A stretch of 64,000 nucleotides of DNA from Pseudopyrenochaeta lycopersici (taxonomy: Eukaryota > Ascomycota > Dothideomycetes > Pleosporales > Pseudopyrenochaetaceae): contig NHZP01000011.1 of NCBI GenBank assembly GCA_003313425.1, forward strand, positions 372,001 through 436,000, read 5' to 3'. Of this stretch, positions 56,210-64,000 are shown in pieces. The stretch's first letter is position 1. The number at the start of each line of letters is the position of its first letter. A program made the position numbers and the translations under genes. The notes below the pieces were generated by a model. The model was not told the origin of the DNA. It ran no database searches and worked only from the letters and a program-made list of their open reading frames with translations.

Positions 56210-57753
56210 CTATTGTAAAGGTTCGGAAGAGGAGGAAAGGCGATTGAGGTGGAGGTAGACGTCTGTGCCATAGCTATATAGCTCATTAGCTGGTGCGTGA
56301 GTGTCGCGGTCCTATTGAAGAGACTCACCCTTCCATACTGATCAACTTCAAATCGCCGCCAAAGTACCTGGCGTACAGCCGCGATATAGGCAATCCATAT
56401 CCAAAGCCCGCCATCGGGGCCTTGAAATCACTCTTGTTAAAATCTGGGTCGAGGCTCGGCGTCTGGTCGACAGTCGTGTACATGTACGTCCAGACAAGTG
56501 GTATCGAAGAGCGAGGAATTCCTCCACCTTCATCCGAAATCTTGATAGTAATATCCTCCTTGCCTTCGGCAACTATGACCTTGGTCACCGGGAAATCCTC
56601 CTTGTCTTGTCCGTGTCTTTCAACGACGGCGCGGAGCGAGTTCTTCAATGTTTCAAATAGCATGTGCGACAAATGGCCTGGCACGTACATGAAGCTAATG
56701 TCCGAGTTACAGACAAGCTGCACTTTGGGTGCGTCAAACAAGCCGTAGTGGTCTTCGCATACGAAGCGCGCATTCTCAATCGCCTCTTGCGCAAGTTCCC
56801 GAACGTTCGTCTTTGTGCATATGATGCCGACGTAATTTGGATCGGAGCGCGACCGCTGATCTGTGAGTGCAATGTGCTGGCCGATTAGCATCCGGATGCC
56901 AATGCGCGACATGTAGAAGCGGTCGAGGAAGGCTTGGATGTTGTGGTCGATCTGCATCCGTTGCCTTTTCCGCTTCCATTCCAGGATACCTTGCGCAACG
57001 GTGGTCACAACGCTGTCGTGCCGCCTCTTGATCTTCTCGAGCGTGTCTGCAAACTTTGTGTTGTATGCGCCCAGCTCTGGCGGCCAGTCTCCTCCGTCGT
57101 CTGCTGCGGCGTAGTATCTCCTGCTCGATGTTGCACCTTTGCCTTCTCTGCTTAGGCTGTTGCCATTGCCGTTGCCGTTCGTCCCCGGCGCGGATCGGTA
57201 CTGTCCTTGCTTGATACTGGGGTTCTGAGTAGCCTTGGTTATCAAGCCCTGGTCCTTACCATTGCGCTTCGCCGGTCGTAGGAGTCGTTCTTTGATGTCG
57301 GAGGGGAGGTTCGGCCGAGGGAGTTCGACGAGCTCCTAAGGTGGTCATGAGTCAATGCACGCTGCAAGAGAAGCTCACTGCTACGTACTTCAAATGACTG
57401 TGCGTACCAATCGCGCACTCTGCAGATGGAGGGCATCTCGTTGAGGCCATCTGGAAGGTCGCTGAGCTCCTGCACGCGATGTGCCAATCGTATGGGGAGC
57501 TCCTCGGAAAGGAACTGTGACGCGCGGAAGAGGGTTCCTGTAGACGGCTTCTCTCCGAATTGCACCATCTGCCGTAGAGAGACACCTGGAATCACATCAG
57601 ACGCACTCTTTGCATTGATCAATCACGGGCACAAACCTGTTGCTGGGAAGTTGCTGTAGTGCTACCGAGGCGTTAGCTTTCACATGCGACTTGTGCAGCC
57701 AGGCTGCCTACCTTGATGATGTCCATCAGTCTCTCGCTACGCTTCCACGACAT
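56210..57753 (-). CDS. Mitochondrial pyruvate dehydrogenase kinase family protein
   Basis: Five exons: complement(56210..56273, 56329..57335, 57389..57585, 57637..57661, 57712..57753), four introns of 50-55 nt, 444 aa. The order is MSWKRSERLMDIIK / HYSNFPATG / VSLRQMVQFGEKPSTGTLFR, then SQFLSEELPIRLAHRVQELS (the BCDK N-terminal helical bundle), a Gly/Asn-rich insert (GTNGNGNGNSLSREGKG), and the GHKL ATPase: N-box ETLKNSLRAVVERH, G1 box DEGGGIPRSSI, G2 box GFGYGLPISRLYARYFGG, and YGTDVYLHLNRL. PDK phosphorylates the E1-alpha subunit and switches off the PDH complex in the matrix; the related BCKDH kinase cannot be excluded. A 25-nt second exon is notable. A classical presequence is not obvious in the first 15 residues. 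Confidence 0.93.
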
Positions 57754-58914
57754 GATGCCAATTGTTCAAGGCCGGACGGCCTCTATCGCTGCGTTGACGC
57801 CAAAAGTATCCTTGGTGATGTTGTCAACGTCGAGCTACCAATATTCCGCCCCGCTATGACGCTAGTTGAATGGGAATGTAGGCCGAGGTAACCAGACGCG
57901 CGTGTGCTGAAGCAATTCGGGATGGTAATATTGAGCTACGGAAGTGAGCGAGAGAATTGATGCGGTTGTGTGCCTGGTGACGACGAGGTAATTGAAGCAT
58001 GGGAGACGGAGTGTTCCGCCGGATGGGATGACACCAATGCCCTTGATGCACCTGGGCCTGCCCCCCCACACTCGAGCCTCTTTCACGTGGAGGTGCGGAA
58101 AAGCACGACTGCACCACACGCTCACAATGCCCGAGTCTCGCTGCTGACGCGACAGGATTGTGTAAACAGGCCCAAATTACTTTGCTTCTAATACCCACGA
58201 CAAATACATACAAAGCTTCTCAATGCATGAGGCAAATCGTCTGCGGCAAGCTTCAGCCACTTCGTCCTCCTCGGCTAGTCATTGGAGCTCAAAGGGTAGG
58301 CTCTGCCGGAAAACCGCATGTTTGCGTCTGCATGTTCCTCAGGCCCGAGGTGCTCGCGTGAGATGTGCCCTTGAGCCTAGTCTGCCGCTATTGGCTTGAT
58401 CATTTGGCTTTTGTGGGAACACAGGAAAGGCGTCAGAAAATTTGCGACATGTCCCATTGGTAGTCATCTTGGGGTTCTGAAGCAGTCTCGAGGCTGAAGA
58501 TCAATACAAAGCCTGTTATTGCATATTTACATACTTTGTTGAAGGGCGACTAAATGCTGTGCTACGGATCTGCTCAGGCTTTTGGGATTCAAAATGTTCA
58601 ACAGAAACTAAGTATCATTTCATATGTGCAAAGGCATACCGGATGGCATTGAAGAGGAGAATTGTTATTTCGAGTGTGCCGCTAAGTTCCAAACCGGCTT
58701 TATGCTGCACCAGAAATCAAAAAGCGCCTAGCATGATACACCCAGCATAATCTACACAGGTCGAGGCTGCGCAGCAACATGCACCTCATCGCCTCAATCA
58801 TACGTCTATCATCGGTGTTGATACAATCGGAAGTGGTTTTGGTTCGAAAAGGATTAGAGAAGGGTCATGGCGTGTGGGAGAGTTGGTTTAAACGTTCAGG
58901 TGAGAGGTAAACGC
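57754..58914. other. Intergenic region, 1.2 kb
   Basis: Promoter of the PDK gene and 3' flank of the cytochrome c gene, both minus-strand. Nothing recognised. Confidence 0.6.
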
Positions 58915-59642
58915 TTATTTGGTCTCTTCCTGGAGGAAAGTGATCAAGTCGTTTCGGTCCTTTGGCTTCTTGAGACCACCGAAAGCCATCTTGGTGCCGG
59001 GGATGTACTTCTTGGGGTTCTCGAGGTACTCGAACTGCAGAAAAGTTAGTTTCTAGGTTCTGGAAAATTTTACGTGTCTCGGTGGTGTGATCTTACCAGA
59101 GTGTTCTCGTCCCAGGTGATACCCTTCTGCTTGTTGGCATCGGTATATGAGAAGCCATCGACTTGACCAGTCTTGCGGCCGAAGAGACCGTGTAGCATGG
59201 GGCCGATCTTGTTGCCCTCACCCTCCTTCAGGGTATGGCACTGCGCGCATCGCGTCTACAAAGCGTTAGTCAAGGTCCTGGGATGGTGGGAAATGGTGGT
59301 GATGACGCTCAGAGTCATCTGGATGTGTTCGTACCTTGAAAAGGTTGGCACCCTTCTTGGAATCGCCTGAAGATGCGTCAGCGTCGTGCATGGTGATGGA
59401 TTCAGCTTGCGAAGCCGAGAAATCCGCTGGCGGGTCTCCCACGATCGCAAACCTGCAAACTTGTCCAAATCGCCCAGTCAACTGCTCAGAAAGCGGTAAT
59501 TCATCTGATGCACATATTCCGCTTCTCAGACAAACCGCTTTTCGGGCTGCGCGAGCTCAATGGGCGTTGGGAGATGGCAAGACAGGAGATTCTCGATGAC
59601 GTCCGCGGCTGAGTGAAAAAACGTACCCTTCTCGAAACCCAT
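58915..59642 (-). CDS. CYC1: Cytochrome c
   Basis: Four exons: complement(58915..59034, 59097..59255, 59335..59366, 59627..59642), introns 62, 79 and 260 nt, 108 aa, the standard fungal length. Exon 1 is only 16 nt (MGFEK plus one base). The haem-binding motif is CAQCH (C19, C22, H23) and the axial Met is M85 in GTKMAF. Other hallmarks are [28 protein letters not shown] and [13 protein letters not shown]. The protein shuttles electrons from complex III to IV in the intermembrane space and takes part in cell-death signalling. The long first intron, directly after a tiny exon, is typical of places where fungal housekeeping genes keep regulatory sequence. Confidence 0.97.
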
Positions 59643-60492
59643 TTTGACTGGTGAGGTGGTAAGGTGGAGTTTGGTGGTAGAGGAGCGTAAATGGGGTCGT
59701 AGTAATGAAAATTGGTGTTGCTGGTGGACTTGATGGCAAGTTGTTGGGCAGAAGAAAGCTGGCAGAGTGATCGAAGAAAAAGGCGATGAACTTTGCGCTA
59801 GCCTTGGTGAAATGACGGCCCTGACGGTGCACGGATCACGTGGTCGGCCAATGAGCGCGCGATTATAAGTCAGTAGCTAGTCCCTCGGGCAAAACCGGTC
59901 CGACAGCTACTCCCATAGCAGGCTGGATTTATCTGCTGAGGAATTTGGAGGGTCATCATCCTCGGGGGTGGGTTGCTCCAACGACTATCAAAATGGCCTA
60001 CTAAAATTCCGCCTTTACATCTGCATCATGTATGTGATTTATGCGCGTTACTTCATACGACTGGCGAACCAGCATCGATGCGGGAGGATGTGACGACGAG
60101 CATAGGCAATTGTTCTGCTATTGTCCTTATAGTTGCCGTAAAGATTCCATCACAGTATTCTATAGGTTGCTCCAAGTCTAGCCTGCCTGACTAGGCTGAG
60201 CCATTCGACCTTGCTTTCGCTCGCAAGCGGTACGTGAAGCTACCGGGGTCCGCAAAAATCGTGACATGTCACTACTACCCGCATCTTCAAGCTTGCTGCT
60301 CCCCTGTCTGTTTAGAGAGGGGCCATGAGCACTATTTCTCATCATCCTGACAGCACATCTCAACGCCTATATCCACCCGTACTCTCAACGTTCTCGTGAA
60401 GCATACTTTTCCGGGGTAGTCTGTCGCGCTTCAGCTTGGTTGACATCATCGACCTGGGTGCCCCGCCACATACGTGTGCGTAGACAGCACGG
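59643..60492. other. Divergent promoter region, 0.85 kb
   Basis: Shared upstream DNA between the cytochrome c gene (minus) and the short-chain dehydrogenase gene (plus). Nothing else recognised. Confidence 0.6.
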
Positions 60493-61548
60493 ATGAACCA
60501 AATCCCGGACATCTTGTATGCCAATAAGGACTCTACCACATGGCTGATACTGGGCGCCAGCAGGGGCATTGGCCTTGAATTTGTGCGGCAGCTGCTGGCT
60601 AGAGATGAGCGTATCATCGCTACGGTGCGGGAACCCTTCGCCGCGCATGCATCGGGACTGTGGGGTCAAGCGGGCAGCGACCATGGACGTTGTCAAATGT
60701 ACATTTGTGATGTGCTGTCTGAACAGAGTATAGAGGTATGTGTAACCCCTGCTACACTTTCCGTGTTCAAAGTTGGGAAGGTGCTCGACTAACATGGATC
60801 AGAAATTCGTAGCCCAACTCGCCATGAAACCAAACCTGAAGATTGACTACGTAGTTCTGAATGCTGGAGTTCTACGATACCCTAATGTAAGTCCAATGTA
60901 TTATTAGACACCGTTGAGAGCCGCACTAATCTGTCCAGAGAGCCACTGAGCTGTACGTTCCCTTTCGCCGAACCTTGCTGAAATCGGCTAGAGCGTGCAT
61001 CTTTGGGTGTACCTCAGCTGTGCCGAAGTACATGGTAAATTTGTATTGACTTCTGAGGCAGTTCCTTTGACGAGTTTGCCTTCCACTTACACACCAACAC
61101 TATCGGGCCTATTATCACTGCGCAAAAGTTGTTAAAGACCAATATACCTATTGGCACCATCGTCTTCATGTCTAGTGACTCAGGATCCCAAGGTAATTTT
61201 CGTGAGATGGAGGACGGGTTTGCTGCATATGCTGCTTCCAAAGCGGCCCTTAACATGGCGGTAAGACACATGGCGGCGGAGCTGAAACGAAAAGACGACG
61301 ACACGATCATTCTATGCATGCACCCTGGAGAGGTTGCAACGGATATGGCAAATGTCCAATTACCATGGGAAGTACATGGTATTATTACGCCTGAGGAATC
61401 GGTGCTCAAGATGATTGATGTGATTCAAAGCAAAGGCATACAGCATAGTGGGACATTCTGGACGTACGAGAATAAGGTCAGTGTCCCAATTAAATTCTCC
61501 AAGCATTCACTAAATAGACTAGCCGTATGTCTGGTAACGGATCTTTAG
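60493..61548 (+). CDS. Short-chain dehydrogenase/reductase (C-factor/sniffer-like)
   Basis: Exons 60493..60735, 60803..60886, 60939..60952 and 61062..61548 (275 aa); the third exon is only 14 nt. The Rossmann motif GASRGIGLEFVRQLL follows TTWLIL; next come the D-V loop (MYICDVLS), NAGVLRYPN (NAG), HLHTNTIGP, VFMSSDSGSQG (catalytic Ser) and YAASKAALN (YxxxK). The TxxxPGxV region is CMHPGEVATDMA. This matches the classical SDR family with NAD(P) binding, near bacterial C-factor and Drosophila sniffer-type carbonyl reductases. It probably reduces small carbonyls; the substrate is unknown. The final part after FWTYENK (VSVPIKFSK...) differs from the usual ending, and a GT donor directly there could mean one more splice. 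Confidence 0.85.
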
Positions 61549-61761
61549 CCGCCAGATTCAATTTGTCGAATAATTTCGGTATTTCTCTAGATGAATTATA
61601 CCCCTGCCAGATTGTGACTGCATAATTTCGAAGTGAACACCGATAGTGATCTCCGTACTCTCCACAACGAATCGTTGGTCAAGAAAACTTCTATGCATCC
61701 CCACTCCCAGGGAATCTAACCAGTAGCATTAAGCATTCTGGCGTCAAACCCACGGAAATCT

Positions 61762-63480
61762 TCAGGCGATTTCCCCAAAAATTCGACGCACAAGATCAGT
61801 GTCCCAATCAAGACGCGCATCACCTTCAGGAAGCTCATAATCAACCAGGATAGTGGGTTTCCTCGCTCTCGGCTCATCCTCTTTCGGAATTGATCTTAAT
61901 CCAACTCCAATTTCCTGCCGCTTGTCCAAGTAGTCCGCATCGAACTGGACGTCTGTGAAAGGTCTCTGCTGTTTTGGATTGTCTAGCAACTGCAACATCT
62001 CTGTCGCATTCCCGGCAATCTGTTCTTGCTGCCCCTTCCCATTCCAGACATTGAGTGGTATATCAGTTTCTGGAAACCCAGGGATTGGTCGAAATGCATT
62101 GCCATTCAGTTTGGCCTCAGTTTCGAAAGGCTCAAATCTCCCTCCAGTGACCTGGCCCAATTCGAACAGACTCTGAGCACGTGAATCTCCCAGAGGTTTG
62201 CCACCTGCCTCCCTTCGTTCCGCAAACATATTGATAACGTCTGGGCCACGCCGGACTTCTTGCTCACTAGAGATCCTTGCTACATTCTCTGGGATTGCGA
62301 GGACTGAGTCGTATTCCGCCTTGAACCTCGCAGTAATTGCAGATATTTTCTCTAGCCTCCTCTGTATTTTCTTTGCTTTCCATTGTTCTTTCAATATCCT
62401 TCTATTCTCACGCCTCATCACTGGGTCGTCAAGCTTGACGCCGTGCTCAGCCTGCCATTGTTCGATGCGCTGTTTTTGTTGTTTGAAGCGCTCCCTTGCT
62501 GGTCCAGTGAGCTTTGGTAGCTGTTGCACATTCCAGTGTATGTTGCGCCTGTCGAACTTTCGCCATGTAATACTTGCGGCAGTGCGCGCTTCCGCAATAG
62601 CTTCTCGAGGCGAAGAACTGTACCTCTCTTTCGAGAAATTGGGACTTACCTCCACATCGTTTTCGGATTCCTTTATTGGCACTATGTCACTTTCTATAGT
62701 ATGATTGTATGAACCTGATCTGTCATGGTCATGCATGTGTTGTTCCTTCAGGCGGAGAGGACAGAGCTCCAGTTGGCAAGCGCCGTGATCTGTGATGCTC
62801 GGTGGCAGGCTCACCTCTGGGTGAGGTACATCGAGTGTGTGTTTGTACCTGCATCTGAGCGTTCTATTGTTCCTTTGGCTGGGCCTACAATAGCCCTTAT
62901 GGTACCAATGCCAGCAGATTAAACCTGGATTGCTCTGGGTGCGAAAGCGATTCGGAGCATCGAGAGAGTGAGACACAAAGGAACTGGGGTGGTAGTACGC
63001 TCCAGACAAGGTTCTTGACATCTTTTTTGGCCGTACAGGTAAGTCTTCGTCTTCAGGGAAGCTGTCGAAAGCTGTTGTTGGCCGTGTGGGGATGTTTTGC
63101 GAAGGGTCTACATGAAGCGCTACAGGCTCTGCACAGTCGGCGGCACGTCCAGGAGCCGCAATTTCTTTGACGCCCCAGTGATTGACAGGGTGTTTGCGCT
63201 GCATGATAGACACAAATTTGTTTGGGTCTCGTGTTAGCTCTCGGTTCTTCCGCTTTCCTCTGCCGGCACGACTCCTTGGTGAAGCTAAAGGTCGTCGCCT
63301 GCCCAGTGTACCCAAATGACTGAGCGACAAGAGTGGCTCATCGCCTGTTTCTGAAGCAGGAGGCGGGGAAGGACCTTTGGATACGTCGAGATACTCTAGG
63401 CTCTCTGAAGCAGGTGGCGTAGCGGCCAGAACTGACGGGGAAGGCCCCATGGTGGTGTTTTGCTGTGTGACTTCATCCAT
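61762..63480 (-). CDS. Protein with a CCCH-like zinc-finger motif and coiled-coil region
   Basis: Single exon, 572 aa from MDEVTQQNTT; the frame is open upstream to 63639, so an extra 53 residues are possible. Disordered Ser/Pro/Arg-rich N-terminus (GRRRPLASPRSRAGRGKRK), then a motif C189-X8-C198-X11-C210-X3-H214 (ICWHWYHKGYC...LRCRYKH), which looks like a CCCH finger with a stretched middle spacing. A Cys/His cluster (CQLELCPLRLKEQH) follows. Residues about 330-420 are a basic helical region (RERFKQQKQRIEQWQAEHG, RRLEKISAITARFKAEY), probably coiled coil. The C-terminus ends DWDTDLVRRIFGEIA. Nuclear RNA or chromatin association is plausible; the family is not recognised with certainty. It is convergent with the SDR gene, 213 bp apart. 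Confidence 0.75.
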   Translation of the reverse strand: MDEVTQQNTTMGPSPSVLAATPPASESLEYLDVSKGPSPPPASETGDEPLLSLSHLGTLGRRRPLASPRSRAGRGKRKNRELTRDPNKFVSIMQRKHPVNHWGVKEIAAPGRAADCAEPVALHVDPSQNIPTRPTTAFDSFPEDEDLPVRPKKMSRTLSGAYYHPSSFVSHSLDAPNRFRTQSNPGLICWHWYHKGYCRPSQRNNRTLRCRYKHTLDVPHPEVSLPPSITDHGACQLELCPLRLKEQHMHDHDRSGSYNHTIESDIVPIKESENDVEVSPNFSKERYSSSPREAIAEARTAASITWRKFDRRNIHWNVQQLPKLTGPARERFKQQKQRIEQWQAEHGVKLDDPVMRRENRRILKEQWKAKKIQRRLEKISAITARFKAEYDSVLAIPENVARISSEQEVRRGPDVINMFAERREAGGKPLGDSRAQSLFELGQVTGGRFEPFETEAKLNGNAFRPIPGFPETDIPLNVWNGKGQQEQIAGNATEMLQLLDNPKQQRPFTDVQFDADYLDKRQEIGVGLRSIPKEDEPRARKPTILVDYELPEGDARLDWDTDLVRRIFGEIA

Positions 63481-63646
63481 TGTACCTATTTCGTCTAGTA
63501 GCCTTCCCCACTTATCATAGGAAGTCAAAAGCGAGAGGTAAGATAAGTTGTCGAAGGCTCCCAAGAAATAGGAGGAAACTGGTGGAGATTTTAGATACGA
63601 CGGGAAGAAGGTCTTTAAGTAGGCGCTTTTTCTTTGCAAGTCGCCT

Positions 63647-64000
63647 TCACTGCAACTTCGTGGTCTTCAACTTCACTCTCAGACTCGAAAGACTTATATT
63701 CAATGTGGGACGTCTTAGCGCCAATGAATTCATAACACAAGGTTGATACCCATCTTCACCAGCACTGATTTCGGATCCAGTATCGAAATCGTTGTTGTGG
63801 TTCCTCAAATTAAGCTCGACGACCGCAGCCTCAGAAAGAGCAAAGTATTCTATGCCAGATGGCTGAATTTTAGCTCCGGGGATTGAGTACTAAGAGGTGT
63901 TCTCGATTGAGGTTCGGCATTTGGTGAAAGCGCAGAAGGAAAGGTTTTCATATCCCTCGTCGCTTGCAAATGTATTGCAACGGAATTTCTATTCTTCAGC
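63647..64000 (-). CDS. 3' part of an unidentified minus-strand gene (cut by right edge)
   Basis: Reading the minus strand, an acceptor-like CTCTTAG at about 63890 opens a frame of 80 residues (YSIPGAKIQPSGIEYFALSE... to TTKLQ) that stops at 63647. The sequence looks protein-like but has no recognised domain. A second frame (FIGAKTSHIEYKSFESESE) overlaps its end and could be used after another splice. The segment from 63890 to the edge would be intron or further exon; a minus-strand frame there also reads plausibly (MKTFPSALSPNAEPQ). Treat exon limits as unsure. Confidence 0.4.

Noticed and set aside
1..64000. CRISPR arrays, rRNA, intact transposons, phage or viral genes
   Set aside because: No regularly spaced repeats, rRNA-like blocks, transposase, integrase or reverse transcriptase motifs were seen in any frame.

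Overview
The window looks like nuclear DNA of a filamentous ascomycete (Pezizomycotina), most likely a Dothideomycete. The grounds are short GT-AG introns (mostly 47-110 nt), the filamentous-fungal protein families present, and Ser/Thr/Pro-rich secreted and GPI-anchored proteins. I see no bacterial-style operon, CRISPR array, rRNA, tRNA or intact transposon. The class-level placement is inference. Exon joins below were worked out by hand from splice sites and reading frame and have no transcript support.

Layout: (1) 1-5031, minus strand: a NIM1/Gin4/Hsl1-type cell-cycle kinase cut by the left edge, then a Q/H-rich two-finger C2H2 transcription factor resembling MtfA. (2) 5032-15612: a 10.6 kb gene desert. 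Its plus strand goes from G/purine-rich to C/pyrimidine-rich at about 8.1-8.7 kb, as expected of a divergent promoter. (3) 15613-21066: an orphan CAT/condensation-type acyltransferase, a GFA/CENP-V zinc enzyme, a mitochondrial hotdog thioesterase, and a tiny lipid-anchor-like membrane protein hidden on the minus strand. (4) 21067-25081: 4 kb with no recognisable gene. (5) 25082-42000: accessory and surface functions: a secreted DUF1996 protein, a small charged protein, the Golgi Rab-GEF subunit Rgp1, an atypical bZIP, a protease-like single-pass membrane protein that lacks a catalytic Asp, a GPI-anchored repeat protein and an F-box-like protein. (6) 42814-64000: a compact housekeeping block: ATP synthase OSCP, a CHC-type hypothetical, CLN3/Btn1, the Rpd3L subunit Rxt3, PFK-2/FBPase-2, a hypothetical gene, pyruvate dehydrogenase kinase, cytochrome c, a short-chain dehydrogenase, a CCCH-finger-like protein and the 3' part of another gene at the right edge.

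Functionally, the last third is rich in carbon and energy control: glycolytic flux (fructose-2,6-bisphosphate), pyruvate entry (PDK), electron transfer (cytochrome c) and ATP synthesis (OSCP). Its genes lie on alternating strands, so this is proximity and not an operon. The most unusual items are the skew switch in the desert, the 70-residue membrane protein with an N-terminal Met-Gly-x-x-x-Ser-Cys, the protease-dead receptor-like protein divergent from a GPI-anchored protein, the bZIP lacking the usual basic-region Asn, and a perfect 17-bp inverted repeat between two genes. I did not find a convincing multi-gene novel system.
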